Source: Picocystis sp. L7
Lineage: Eukaryota; Chlorophyta; Picocystophyceae; Picocystales; Picocystaceae
Assembly (NCBI GenBank): GCA_020975725.1
Contig: QXJR01000007.1
Coordinates: forward strand, 1 to 64,000
Direction of reading: 5' to 3'
DNA length: 64,000 nucleotides
In this document: piece by piece, positions 21,764 to 33,772 of the stretch
Position numbering within the stretch: the first letter of the stretch is position 1
Layout: the number at the start of each line of letters is the position of its first letter
Notes under the pieces: generated by a model
Seen by the model: only the letters and a program-made list of their open reading frames with translations
What the model was told of the DNA's origin: nothing
Database searches by the model: none
Made by a program: the position numbers and the translations under genes

Positions 21764-23721
21764 GCTAGCGGTCTAAGCGTCCGTGTGTGAATTTGCCAAC
21801 GCAGCAGCATGTGGGCAATCCATCCAACTGGAAATGCATTACCACACATGCGCTGCCGGCTCGCATCGCTTACGTTCGCTGCAGCAGTATCACCAGGCTG
21901 CATCCCAAGCAATCGCTCTCGTTCGTTAACGCTCAGCGGGCGAAGTTCGCCTCCTTCATCATGGACCCAGGTGGTTTTCGCACGATCGCTGTGCGACCGT
22001 GAGCTGGCCATCAAAGTTGGACATTTCAAGCGAGGTCGATTCAGAGCATCGCTTTGGACGGTTGCACCAGCTTCCAAGCACTCCTGCCAGGTAAGAGGTA
22101 CTGGTCCTGTCGAGAGCTGAGGTTCCTCTAGAGGGGGTAGTGAGGTCCAGCATAACCTTGGACGAGCTTGCGCCCCATACTGTGACAGGTCCTCAACTAC
22201 TCGGGATCCAAACCATTCAGCAATCGTGTCCAGGTGAGATTCCAGGTGAGTAGCAAATGGGGTGCACTCTAATATAAAGTCCGGACTGTTCAAGCGCTTG
22301 TGTATATTAGCAACTGCAGTGAACAGCTCTCGTTGGTCAAGTAGTCCTAGGGGAGGTTTGCCTTGGTCTGTGTTCGCTCGTGAAAAGGGCTGGCAGGGTA
22401 CTCCTGCTATAAGTAAGTGTACCTTGGGGAGTTTTCGCCGCTGCCCTAATATGGTCACATCATTGCCGTAACGGAATATGTCTTTGCGCGTAAACAGCCC
22501 TGGACGGGCGAGTCGTACTTGATTGAACACCCTCTGTATGACGCTGCGGCAATCTAGGTCCCTTTCGACGGCAATGTAATCGATCGTAATATCTGTGGAT
22601 GGAGGCAGAGCAATTTCCAAAGCGCGTAGCGTTGTACCCATACCAGCGCACAGATCCAGTATGCAGTAGACTGATCCACTGTCCACCTTAGCCGAATGTC
22701 GCGATAAGTAGTCTGCCCCAGTATTTTCTGATCCTGGTCTATACTCAACAGTGAAGGGGGCAAAGTAGGCTAATTTCTCAATCCATCGCATCTCGCGCGG
22801 AGACAGCTGCTCTGTAGACTTGGTGTTGAGGAAATGGCTGGCTTTGTTATCCGTAAGTACGCTGAAGTGCTGACCAAACAACAAGTGTCTCCAGTGCTGC
22901 AGAGCATACAGGATGGCACAGGTTTCCTTCTCTGCTGGATGATAATTCTGTTGGGCTTGATTCAGCTTCTTTGACCAATATTCAACTGGGTGCCACTCCC
23001 CTTGCTCATCCTGCTGCATCAGAACTGCTCCCATGCCGATGTCCGAAGCATCTGTCTCGACTGGGATCGGTCGGTCCTCATCGAAGAGTGCCAGGACAGG
23101 TGGGTTCGTGAGTGCTGCAACCAGCTTGTTATAAGCTTCTTCTTGTGGGTCTTTCCAGTAGGATGTGAACCCATGTTTCATCGATGCCTGGTTCAGCTCA
23201 GTCAATGGGGCTGTAAGTTCAGCATAATGCGGAACGAATCGCATATAGAATTGGCACAGCCCAAGGAAGGCCATATTATCGCGTTGCGACTGCGGTCGCG
23301 GGAACTGCTGGATCTTGGTAAGTAGGTGGTTGGTACACGCCAACTGTCCATTGCGTATCCGAAAGCCTACCCACTCCAGAGTACTTCTGAAAAAGTGACA
23401 CTTCGATCGTTTCAGCCGGATGTCGGCCTGTTCGCGGGTAGCGAAGAATTCCTCAAGGTGTTGGAAATGCTGTTCTTTTGTTTCAGAATGCACCAATATG
23501 TCATCCATGTACACCTTCAAGTAGAGCAGGTGACCAAATATTCTGTTCATCATGCGCTGAAACATCGCAGGCGCGTTGGCAGCACCCATGGGCATGACCT
23601 TCCACACATAGGATCCAAAGGGTGTGACCACTGCAGTTTTATCGATGTCGGCAGGATCCATCCTAACCTGGTGGAACCCATCCAAAGCATCCAGCGAGGA
23701 AAAGTATTTCGCACCTCTCAA
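21409..23721 (-). pseudogene. Ty3-C reverse transcriptase, RNase H and C5-methyltransferase
   Basis: About 770 codons: reverse transcriptase (FSSLDALDGFHQ, MPMGAANAPAMFQ, KVYMDDILVHS), RNase H (ETDASDIGMGA, EYRPGSENTGADYLSRH), then a C5-cytosine methyltransferase domain with CILDLCAGMGTTLRAL (motif I, AdoMet binding), GVPCQPFSRAN (motif IV with the catalytic Cys), ILECTPFA (motif VI-like Glu), QARPRLCW (motif VIII), RPLSVNERERLLGMQ (IX) and CGNAFPVGW (X). The methyltransferase begins directly after the RNase H end. Part of a nearly complete element. Confidence 0.9.
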
Positions 23722-23757
23722 GTTTTGCAGGTAGTCATCTATACGGGGCAGCGGATA

Positions 23758-24846
23758 TCAGTCCTTGACAGTAACATTGTTAAGCAGGCGATAGTCAAAC
23801 ACGACCCGCCAGCCCCCGTCTTTCTTCGGTACTAGGATTACTGGGGCTCCCCAGCTAGAGCCAGCACAAAGGTCCATTTTACCGGCATCGACGTATTCGC
23901 TGATTAACTCCTTTAGGGCAGCCTGCTCCTGAGGGGATAGCCGATAATAATTCCTGTACTGCGGGGTCGCATTTTCAGTGAGCTGTATTTTGAAGGCCTC
24001 TCCGCTGACACGCTCTGGCGGTAGCTGCGTACGAGGCACAAATAAGCCCTTATATCGGTGATTGATCAGTCGGTCCAGCCGGTACTGATCGCTGTGGTCC
24101 AGCTCCCATTCATCGCTGACTTTTGTCCGCATGTGGTCAAGGTCTGCTTCTTCATCGATGATTTTTGGTCTGGGATCCAGAGGCTGTATCATAAGCAATA
24201 GACAGCCTGGGTCCTGTACCGCCTTCCGAGCTTCGCATTTGGGGACGATTAAGTCCAGCTTTCTGGATGCGATGAACTGGTGATCTCCATACACAGTGTG
24301 CTTTCTGCCATTACTGTTCTTTAAGACCATTCGGTGGTTCTGCCAGTCTAGAGCCATCAGGTGTTTGTCACAGAAGGTCCCCCCTAATATGCAATCAAAT
24401 GTCTCCAGTGGTGCAACTGCAAAGGGTACTTGACCACGGAAGCCATCGATCGTAAAGGTGGCCTGAATTACTGGGGCTGTATGAACCTGCTGGCCTACGG
24501 CTACGGTGAACTGCACGACATCGCCAGTGTTCTTCCAGGTCACCCCTGCTGGGACAGCGGACTGTAGTTCATGAAATAGTTTCTCGCTGATGAATGAGTA
24601 GCTTGCTAATGTATCAAGGTAGGCTTGTGTCCTGATTTTGTTCGTTTTCTTTCCAAAGTAAGTTTCTGCAACTAGGAATTCCTGTCTAGGCCTTATATTA
24701 CTCAATGAGTTCAGGCAGACAGGAGTCCTTTCATTGGTAACCGGGGCTGCTGCTGGTTTCGCTCCCGGCTCCGCTCCGGTAACCTGGGTCACCGGGCGGA
24801 GTGTACTCAGTTTTTTGGGGCACCCATAACAAATGCCATTTTGCAT
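23758..24846 (-). pseudogene. Ty3-C protease and start of reverse transcriptase
   Basis: 362 codons, starting around the gag-pol junction (GCPKKL). YLDTLASYSFIS marks the aspartic-protease-like active site region; FDCILGGTFCDKH and SRKLDLIVP follow; the segment ends with the first reverse-transcriptase blocks (LVPKKDGGWRVVFDYR). Same order as Ty3-D pol. Confidence 0.85.
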
Positions 24847-24849
24847 GAG

Positions 24850-26045
24850 GACTGATCATGGCCGTAACGACGGCAGCGTTGGCACAGCCCGTGCGCAAGG
24901 CACATGTTCTCCTCTTCCTGGGACAGCCTGGCTCCGAGCGGCTTGTTCGATAGCTGAGTCTGCACCTTTATGATAGCACTCTTCTGCCCTTCATCGAGAT
25001 CGTCGAATCGCTTTCGCTCTCTCCTTGCGGAGCCGCTGTCCTAATTATCCTTCGATGGCGCCGGCATCGCAGCAGCTACTGGCCTTTGCATCGGTTCCAA
25101 ACGGGGACGGTGATCGCTGTTGCGACGGGCAGTTGCGTAGCCATTTTTCCATTGATCATCAGCTGTCTTGGTCTCTTTGCGGGGCTGTTCAACAGCTTCC
25201 TTTTCTAGCTTGAATATGACTGATGCTAAGTTTCCTGGTTCCATGTCAGGAACTTTATCCACATCAATCAGGTGGTCCAGGTGCTTATACAACGCTCGCT
25301 GGAGGTAGGCTGGCAGCCCATGCTGCAGCCTTGCTGATATATCATTCTCCGTTAGCGTACGGCATACAGGAGATGTACTTGCGTTGACGACGAATGTCAA
25401 TTGCACCAGCCGGTTCAGAAACTGTAAAGCATTTTCGCCCCGGCGCATACGGGTAGTATGAAATTCGCGCCTTGCCTTAGGGCCTGGGTCTTGATTCTGG
25501 AACGTACGGCGGAGGTAAGCGTACAATTCTTCCACTGATTTGAGGGCACCTGGATCGCGCATAATGAGATGCTGTACCATTGATTTTGCTGTGCCTTCCA
25601 AAGCTTGACTAATTGCAAGTACCAACTGCTCTTTCGGACGGTCGAGAGCGTATGCTTGGCACCAACACACAACATCACGATGCCAGTAAGTTAAAGCATA
25701 TGGATTTTCATCAAGCTCCAGTCCAGTAAATTTTTCAGGCTTCTCCAGGGAGACCTTTTGTATGTTCTTTGAGTCCTGGAGGGCTGTTCCATACAATGTG
25801 GTGAGATGAGGAAGTCCCTCTTCCTCGGAGGGCGCGTGCGTCCCTCCTACGGTTGTCACTTGCTGATTTTCTTGGTTCTAATCGGTGGTATTTTGTTCTT
25901 CACCATCAGTTGGGTTTGTTTGCAAGGCTTCAAGCTGACCTTCGAGCTCAGCAATGCGCTCTTGGAGCGTGCTTCGCATGGCTCGTTCTTCTTCCAAGTC
26001 CCTACGGAGCGAACCCATTCGAGTTGTGTGCTCCGGATCTTCCAT
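24850..26045 (-). pseudogene. Ty3-C gag region
   Basis: Starts at 26,045 (MEDPEHTTRMGSLR) about 45 bp inside the 5' LTR. It has a coiled-coil N-terminus, then the Gag core shared with Ty3-D and Ty3-E (SLEKPEKFTG, NPYALTYW, GLPAYLQRALYKHLDHL) and a Cys/His-rich end near 24,850-24,900. Forms the particle shell and binds RNA. Broken. Confidence 0.85.
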
Positions 26046-26091
26046 TTACTTGAACGTACGGCAATCTTCTCTCAAGTACAAGCTTAGACAG

Positions 26092-26793
26092 TGTTGCAAA
26101 AGCGTCCGTGAGTTTTGGACACTCACACACGTGCCTTGGAGGAGAGCGTGTGTCGGGAAGGAGCCGGTGCACCGGTCTTGGACGAGGGTCCTCGCACTTG
26201 CGGACAAAGTCCCCTTCTAGCCGGCTCGAGGCGTGGTGCCTAGCGAGGCCGACCTCTTGGTGGTTGGGCAAGCGCGTAGGCCTCAGCAAGTCGTCGAGAG
26301 AGGACGGAAGGAGGCGCGCTGGTGGTTGGCAAAGTCAAATTCTATCACAAAGCAAAGAGGGACGATAGGTCTACCTCTCCCACCGCCTCTCACTGGCGGT
26401 TGGAATTGGAGCAAAGGGGGTGTCTTATCCGCCTTCGTCCTCCTCAAAGTCACACCTGACCGTCCATTTTGCTCGCCCCGGGGCGACTGTGAGCTGTCAC
26501 TTGTTCGACACCGTTCAGCCCCCTCACAATTGTGGATTGGGACGGGGTCGGCTGGTTCCCTTCGGTCTGTCTCGATCAAAGTCCCCGGTTCCCCTTACAA
26601 GAAGCCCGTTCTGATCGGGGGCGACCGTCCTTCAATGCGACCGGGGGAAACTTGTTCAGATCCCGGATTGATATGGCCGTTGTACCCCAATGGGGTATCA
26701 TATCCCTTACTAGCTGGGTAGCCCTAGTGGTTCGGACCCATACGGACCCTGGCGGGCCTCGTTCACAAGAGGAGGCCACTGCCTTATGCAACA
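26092..26793 (-). mobile_element. Ty3-C 5' LTR
   Basis: Starts TGTTGCAAAAGCGTCC and ends TTATGCAACA on the plus strand, like 19,069-19,797. Internal sequence beside it reads, on the minus strand, CTGTCTAAGCTTG, the counterpart of CTGTCGAAGCTTG next to the 5' LTR of Ty3-D. Confidence 0.88.
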
Positions 26794-26867
26794 CGAGTTC
26801 GGAGGGTTGATACGGTTCGTACCCTAATACCTAATGTTTCCTTGCGCATGCGCAAAACCGGTATAAT

Positions 26868-27066
26868 TCGCAATCGCAAAATCGGTCTACATGCTCCCAC
26901 CATCGCTCGCAACCCTGAATACCCTCTTTCCCTCCGGAATTGACACGAGGACCCGTTCCTAACAAGCGCCCTGTTTCCAATACCCCATTCGCCCAACGCC
27001 CTGAAATCCACCAATCAAAACAAGTCCTACACCATTTCAATAGCAATTGCAAAGACGGTCTTCCTC
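26868..27066. repeat. Dispersed repeat with TCGCAATCGCAAAA motif
   Basis: Similar block by block to 1,337-1,525, including a central GAAATCCACCAATCA block and the flanking TCGCAATCGCAAAATCGG motif at its left end and a worn version at its right end. No coding gene is seen. Confidence 0.55.
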
Positions 27067-27074
27067 ATGTTTCC

Positions 27075-27764
27075 TCACGCATTCGCTAAACCTTCCCAAA
27101 TAACATCGCAAGAAGCTTTACATAGACCTAAGCCCCAAACCCTCGTAAAGATGACGAAGCCACTCACCCTCAAGTCATTTATTATCAACCACTCTCTTCC
27201 CTTGCTATTCTTGGGGAGGTGATCTGGAAGAGGGGAGACTGAAGAGTGTTGGACGGCCCACATGATGTTCATGTCACCCGAGTGGACCGTCTTCATCCTT
27301 TCCACCTCCGCTTCGGTGTATTCCAATCCAATTATCCCACCTGGAATCCAAGTTCCAAATGGGATAAACTCTGCCAATCCCCTCTACACCACCACTCCTT
27401 TTCTCAGCAACCGAGCCTGGCCCTTCATCGATGGGGCTTGGGCCAGGCAGTGCAATCCAAAGCGTGCCGGCCTACCTCCCACGCTTCCATCCCATACCAC
27501 ATCAAAGCGGTTGGCCTTCTTCCGGCTGAGTTGCACGAGAGGATACCACCGCTCCGAGTGCGGCATCCATTTCCAGTTCCTCCAAGCGCACCCTGCTCCT
27601 ACCCCCTTTTCTGGTGCGTGCGGGTAGTACGCAAACTGTGGGACGCGTAGGACCTGGTCGTCCCCCTCGTCCGAGTACGTTTGTCTCGGCCGGGAACGCA
27701 ATGTCATGCTCCCAGCGCGCCGCTCTCCTGCCGACTCCATCTGTCCAGACCGGTTTGATTTCAC
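27075..27764 (-). pseudogene. Unrecognised reading frame, two collinear segments
   Basis: Two open segments in the same phase (27,384-27,764 and 27,075-27,377) are separated by one stop codon. The upstream one is rich in Trp, Arg and Gly (YYPHAPEKG, WKWMPHSERWYPL, NRFDVVWDGSVGG); the downstream one continues with PFGTWIPGGIIGLEYTE and MNIMWAVQHS. Amino-acid composition looks protein-like rather than random, but I cannot assign a family. Opposite-strand frames over the same stretch look like shadows. Could be a decayed host gene or part of an unknown element. Confidence 0.35.
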
Positions 27765-27989
27765 CGGGGCTAGGACTCTAGTGAGTCCTCTAGAGAAGGG
27801 GGGTGTTGTGGTTCCCTATCCCTGTCGATTTTCGGTTCTCGGCGAAATCAGAGCGGAAATCCGTCTGTGGCTCACTTGAACGGAACGACGCAACTTCAGA
27901 TGCGGAAGAATGGCATTTTAGAGTGAATGTGATTCAGCAGCAACGCATCCTCCGATGAGCTTGTATTGTATCCTTGCCAAAATTAAGGA

Positions 27990-28687
27990 GTATAGCGGAC
28001 GTTAGTTTTAGACTTGCGTCCATGGTTGACTCACCCGACACACGTACTCGTGGGGGACGGGCTTCTAACCCCTTGTCATTGGATCTTCTTCTCTGTCTTC
28101 TCCCTTGTCTTGAACGAGCCTCGGCCGGCATGGGAGGCGCGAACGGACGTGCTAGAGCATCCAGGTGGTGTCTCTTGTCGCGTTGGTCGGAGTCTATGGA
28201 GGAGGCACATTGCGCACTTGGCTTGGCAAGTAGTAGAAGAAGTGTACCACATAGCAAAGAGGGACCTAGGGTCTACCTCACTGCCTCTCACTTGCGGTTG
28301 GAATTGGGGCAACTGGGGTGTCGTGGCCGCCCTTGTGCCTTCTCCGAGTTACATTTGGCCGTCCCTTCCGTTCGCCCCGGGGCGAACGTCAGCTGGCAAT
28401 CGCATCGACACCGTCCAACACCCCAGCCCTACCTTCTTGAAGCAAAGGTTGTGATGGGGTCGGTCTGTTTTGGTCTAAATCCCCGATGTCCCTTCAGTGA
28501 AACCCGTTCTGATTCGGGGTGACCTTCCTACAATAGGAACCCCCAAGGGCACTCACTCTAGTTCCGGAACGGTACAGCCCCTCTTTGAGAAGGGACACTA
28601 GAGTCCCTTATCTATATGGTGTCTTCGGGGTCTAGTCCCGTAGACTAGGGTTTCATAGGGACCCTACTTGGCCTCTCTAGCTGTTAC
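27990..28687. mobile_element. LTR-like repeat F, copy 2
   Basis: Direct repeat of 11,405-12,143 with the same block order and the same GTTACA end (28,687). No Ty3 coding sequence touches either side, so it is most likely a solo LTR. The left edge is approximate. The stretch 27,765-27,990 shows no gene. Confidence 0.6.
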
Positions 28688-28689
28688 AT

Positions 28690-29846
28690 TACTCACACTT
28701 GGGAAAATCTAGGCACCAATCGGGATATCACTTTCAGACCATCAACTAGGTATTCATTCATAATCGTGTAGACACAACGTATCGAACATCATTTCGATCT
28801 CGAAATGCTTGCAAAAACTTCATGCTGGATGGTATCGACTCTAACCCCTCCAAGCTTGCCTTCGTCGCTCTAGGTGAGGGATGTCGACGACCCACCAGCC
28901 CTCCTCTAATTCTTTCGCAACCGACCCAACGACGTTGAATTCTTGCTTTCACCCGTTTTTTATCACGAAGATTCGAGTGGCGCCGTTTGTTTTGTCCATC
29001 GCATTGCCAGTCGAAGCCTCCGCGATGTCTGTAGGTCACTCCATTGGATGTTTCGTAGACGAGGGACTAGGAGTCCACCGAAAGCGGTCGAACGGACCAG
29101 TTAGGATCCAATTTGCATTCCGAAAGACACTCTTGTATGACAAAGAAAAGATTCCGACTTTTGAAGCTCGAACATTGATCATTCGCATGTCCCTTCGATC
29201 CCGTCGGGCCGACCTCAATGGCGTCGGCCGGAAGTGGCCCTACGTTGCACATGTCGTATGTGGTGCCACGGGCGCGCGAAACGCTCTGCACGCACGCGTC
29301 TACCCCCCACGGAGGAGGATCGACGACACGTGGGCGTTTCTGGGACCGCGTATGTCGGTGTCGCGTTCGCGCATGTTTGGTCGCGCTTCGGGTGGCTCCT
29401 CTCTCCTCTCCCTCTTGCGATCGTAAATGCCTCCCCTAAAACCCCCCACCCCCCAATGCCCCCCTTTCCCCGAACGCGCCTCACCCCCCCATGCGCGGCG
29501 GGGTGGTTTGAGGGGGTGGGGAACGCGCGGCAAAGAGGCTTGTGCGGCGTTCTCGTAGCAGTGCTCTTCGGCGCGTGGAGGGACGCGGCATTCAAAGCAC
29601 CTTCCCTTGCCGTCTCGTTGGAGACGATTCGTTCGTTCGCGCGTTTTCTCGTTCGAACTTGTTGCACGTCCACGCGTGCACAAACCGGGGAACAAATACG
29701 GGAAGTGCTCTTAACCCGCGAAAAACGTCTCGTTCTCTTCGGCGTTGCACATCCACGCAATTGCTCCATCTGCCGACGTCATGCTTGCTACCACGCGAAT
29801 GAAGCCCACCCAAACGACCCCACGTTGCGGCAAAAGCGCGTCGATT
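28690..29846. other. GC-rich stretch, no recognised gene
   Basis: Several long overlapping frames exist on both strands (the longest, 245 codons, at 29,234-29,971), as expected for GC-rich text. None has domain-like patterns or homologous frames elsewhere in the window. Confidence 0.4.
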
Positions 29847-29972
29847 TCGTCGCTCCATGCCGCCGATCGCCTGGATCCCTTGAGTTAAGTGTCGAGTCAA
29901 CATCCCCACCCGGTCGGGGCAAAGGCCTAAGGCCTACTCCCCCATCGCAATCGCAAAATCGGTCTACCTAAA
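29847..29972. repeat. ~125-bp dispersed module, copy 1
   Basis: Matches 53,164-53,292 in the same orientation: CGCTCCATGCCGCCGAT, GGATCC, GAGTTAAGT, GGGCAAAGGCCTAA and finally ATCGCAATCGCAAAATCGG with GTCTACC. The last motif alone recurs near 1,499, 26,868 and 27,043. It may be a short interspersed element; no A/B box was identified. Confidence 0.65.
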
Positions 29973-31760
29973 CTCAACATGAAAGGCTATTCGTACATTC
30001 ACAACACTGTCACCACTTAGTATCTTGCCTTCTAGAAGGTGGGTGCCTTCCTTCTAGACTCATTGCCTTGACCGGGCTAGTCTTACACCATCCTACTATA
30101 GCAAGCACGGGTATACCGATCAAGCGTTCAAACTTCTCATGGTTGGAAACTTGTCATATTTGAACAACTAAACACTCAAACCGAACCACGTCTCTCCGTA
30201 TGGCGTTCGCGCGTGGGATCCACCGCGCTCAGGGATGCACTACTTCACCCTCACCTATCACCGTGGCCATTGCAAATGCTACCCTTCGACCACTCAACCC
30301 CGCTCCCGTCCCAAAAACCTAATACCCCTTTAGCCCCGATTCGAAACGGAATGGTCACAAGCAAGCCCTAAACCATTACCCCTCTCCCCCAATCTAAGTC
30401 ACATATACCTTCGTCCTTCTAATAGTGCAAGGGAGCGCTTAGTTGTTGAATGAAAAGCAAGGAGAGGTAGTGTCGTTGGAAATCCAGTCCGGCTAGGCCA
30501 CTACAGAGATCAAGTTTTACACTACATGGAAATTCTCGATCCTACTCCTACAATGGGAGTGTTGATCAACTCACCGTTGATATGTTTGGTGTGGAGGCTG
30601 ATGTTCAGGGAGGACACAAAGAAGGGAGCTGCTACTTCGCAAGGAATCGGCATCGATCACGAAAACAGTTCTAGGCACTTGGTGATCCTGTTCAACAAAG
30701 ATGGAGGAATTGTGAAGCATGGACCTGTGTGGGACCATAAGTGTACCACCGTTCTTGAAACTTTGCAAGCAAGACGATCCTCATGCGGCAAAATTATCTG
30801 CTTTGCTCCTCTTTGCATCGTGACAAACTCACGCTCATGTATGTTGCCAAGCTCCCGGAGTAGAAATTTCGTTACTTAATGCGTACACTAACGGCCTCGC
30901 TCAAAAGCATATTGAGCATTTGGGCCCCTGTCTTCAGCCATAGCTAATTATGTAGACAAGCCATCTTTGAAGTGTAATTGATTGGGTGTTTTATCGTCTC
31001 ATCTCGTAAGCCAAAGTTTTACGGAGCTTGTCCATTTCATCAAATCTCCTTGAGCATGCATCGGCAACCTCGACAAACCTCCATCAACAAGCTTCCCAGC
31101 CGAGTTGGATGAATGTGGGAGTGAGGTAGCGAACTTTGAAGGATGCACTCCTTTCCTAGCGTTCCATGTCGATCCGCTTTCTAAGAAGGATTCGTAACCT
31201 TCATCTATGCAACAACTTGGTCTCTGGAGAGAAGGGGACAAAAGTGACATGATTGCCGCGACGCTCATCTCGTTCGACACCTTCGAGGGAGCATGATCAG
31301 TTCTTCGCTAAAAAAAAATACCTGCTATTCGTCGATGCAAGGTCGATCCAAGAAACAAAAAGAACTTGTGAATCTCCCGTCGGCAAATGTTTTTATCTTT
31401 TCACAATGGTGCTCGCTTCATCGTTCGAACTTTCATGTAAATGCTTTCATCGAGGAGAAAAAAACCAACGAGAAATATCTTGGAAAATCTTTCCAAATTT
31501 GGGATGGTCACCTACCGGTGAATTCAATGGTAACTCCTTAGTTGTTACCATGCACTCATGAATGCTATCGAATAGGCAAAATAAAGATGGGGAATGGTGG
31601 AGCATTTGATACATCGCTCAAAAAGCTGGGATTGTGGATGAATGCGATGGACTACGCTCCAAGACTTGTTAACAAAGTCACCCTACCCCCATCGAGGGTA
31701 GCTTCCATTCAAGTTTGAAACAGTAGCAACAAACCGACAAGAATAGATAGAAACAAGTTA
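29973..31760. other. No recognised gene
   Basis: A 117-codon plus-strand frame at 30,526-30,879 (MEILDPTPTMGVLIN start) and a few shorter ones are present but match no family I know. Nothing in the stretch repeats elsewhere in the window that I could see. It ends at the left LTR of the Copia element. Confidence 0.4.
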
Positions 31761-32051
31761 TAGAGCGACCTGGGTCTACGGATCCCTCTATGGGAGTATC
31801 TTCTCCCAATAGAGAAGAAAGTCTATCGTGCAGGCAAACAGGGACGATGGTCCCGAACGGACCGGATGGTGCCGGGCTCTCGATAGGTCGCACGAATGCG
31901 ACCTCGGATACTTAACATGCATGACTTAATAGATCGATTACACGCTCAAAAGCCGTCACCAAGCACCCCCGCCATCAAGACGCTCGTCCATTGGATCCAT
32001 CGGCCGAACTCTGTCGGTTCAGACCGACCCACCAGCCCAAGGGAATCCTCA
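31761..32051 (+). mobile_element. Copia 5' LTR
   Basis: Pairs with 52,499-52,788. Shared blocks include GAAGAAAGTCTATCGTGCAG, TAGGTCGCACGAATGCGACC and CCAAGGGAATCCTCA. The first few bases differ from the right LTR's TGAGAGACC, so the exact start is approximate. Confidence 0.85.
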
Positions 32052-32215
32052 CTCCATTGAGGATCATCTCTTTTTAGGTTAAGAGCCTTGTAAGCTTTTC
32101 TTCCAAGAAAAGACGAAAAATCAAAGGTAATGGCTGCCCAATCCACCATTGAAACCTAGATAGGGACGGGGTACCGGAACTCAACCCCACAAATTGGCCA
32201 TCATGGTCATTCAAG

Positions 32216-33766
32216 ATGATGAATTGCCTTGACATCTTGGATGTGTGGGAATGTGTGGAGGAGGAACTACACATGCTGGTGGATGAAGGTGGGAATCTCA
32301 CCACCGAGAGCCAAGAATTGACGAAAATGGTCCGAAAAGCTCGGTCCCGGATCCACATGAGTGTGTCAAGCCGGTACCGAGGTGTCCTCAAGCATTGCAC
32401 AACAGCAAAGCAAGTGTGGGACAAGTTGGAGAGCTTCTACAAGGATCGGTCACAATCCCGATTGACCCACCTTAAGAGAGCCTTCAACAATGTCATGATG
32501 GAGCAAGGAAAGGATGTAGACAACTACATCAACCGTGTCGCCAATCTCTTTGACGAGCTCAACGAGAACGGTGCGGAGATCAGCGAGGCCGCAACGTGCA
32601 CCGCCATCGTTGCGGGTCTCCCACCCTCCTACAAACACCTCATGCATATATTGGACAATCAAACGTGTACGTTTACGATCGAGTCCGTTCGAAACTCAAT
32701 TCTCAGGTTCGATGCAACGGAAAGCCTTGGCAAGGGTCTCTCAGCAGTGACTTTGAGTGACCAAAGGCCAAAGTCCAAGAAATTCTGCAGTTTTTGCAAA
32801 AAATATGGACATGTTGTCAAAAATTGTTGGACAGCAAGGTCCATCAAGAAAAGGGAGCTACAAGAGGCCACCGCTGATCAGCAGACCACCTGCAACGGTG
32901 ACGGGGCGGTTAACGACACCGACGGTGAACATGCCCTCTCCTTCATGGCCATCGCCGTGCGCACTCTGACCATGCAATCCAGGTTCCCTCACGTGCTGGG
33001 CAAACCATTGATCCAGCAGTCATCTCGCGCTTTCACAGCCTCCACAGCCCAAATGGACACGTGGATCATCGATTCAGGATCCTCCTTTCACATGACAAGT
33101 GACCCTGATATCTTGGAGCCAAGCTCCATTGAACACAAGTGCATCCCCGTTACTTGTGCGGAAGGCAGTGAATTGACAAGTCAATTGAGAGGAAATGCTC
33201 TCATTCATGCATCTGATGGCACTCAAGTGCGCCTCACGAATGTCTATTACATTCCTGGATTCAAGCACAATTTGTTTTCAGTGAATGCAGCAACTTCGAA
33301 TGGGGCCCAGGTCGTTTTCACCCAGGGCGCCTGCAGGATCGTGAGTGCTTCAGGGACGATCGAGGCCCCCCTGACCCGCGACCGAGTGTACGCCCTGGTG
33401 GTCACTGCCCGAAGGTGGCACGAACGCCTTGGACACCCCAGCGAACCTCGAATGAAGCTCCTTGGACTGCCCCACAAGTTGGACGGGGCATGCGAAGCTT
33501 GTATCCAGGCCAAACAAACTGCTCGCCCCTACCACCCCGGTGAATACAACCTTGAACCATTGGACCTGGTGTACATGGATCTGGTGGGGCCCATGCGTGA
33601 GACCATGGCTGGACAACAATATTATTTGTCCATGTATGACCAGTCGACAAAGACTAGTCAAGTATTCCTGCTGCCCAACAAAAATCACACTGCAAGAGCA
33701 GTGATGGAGGGCATCAGTACGTTCGAGAAGATTGCAAAGGCAGGGTGCAAAGTGAAAGCGATTTGA
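32216..33766 (+). pseudogene. Copia gag, protease and integrase N-terminus
   Basis: 516 codons. The Gag core contains CTTAKQVWDKLESFY and LKRAFNNVMMEQG (UBN2-type Copia gag), followed by a CCHC zinc knuckle, CSFCKKYGHVVKNC. Protease has WIIDSGSSFHMT (D-S-G active site). The GAG-pre-integrase finger follows (RRWHERLGHPS ... CEACIQAKQ), then the start of the integrase core (DLVYMDLVGPM). Single polyprotein order as in Copia. Part of a broken element. Confidence 0.9.
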
Positions 33767-33772
33767 ACAGAC

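Larger units (their letters stand above)
19069..26793 (-). mobile_element. Ty3-C: nearly full-length Ty3/gypsy element with C5-methyltransferase domain
   Basis: LTRs of 729 bp (19,069-19,797) and 702 bp (26,092-26,793), both with TGTTGC..GCAACA ends, bound a minus-strand internal region with gag, protease, reverse transcriptase, RNase H, C5-cytosine methyltransferase, integrase and a C-terminal extension. A polypurine stretch (reverse complement of CTCTCCCGACTCCC) lies inside the left LTR. The flanking bases at the two outer ends do not form a target duplication. The element has about three breaks and is otherwise complete. The two LTRs are almost the same over most of their length but differ strongly in the last ~170 bp (window orientation), so age from LTR divergence is not straightforward. 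Confidence 0.92.

Noticed and set aside
29860-29960. 5S rRNA-like or 5S-derived SINE signal (GGATCC..GAGTTAAGT)
   Set aside because: Only two short blocks resemble 5S rRNA; the internal promoter boxes and overall length do not fit.
29234-29971. 245-codon frame as a host gene
   Set aside because: Overlapping frames of similar length exist on the other strand, and part of it runs through the dispersed 125-bp module.
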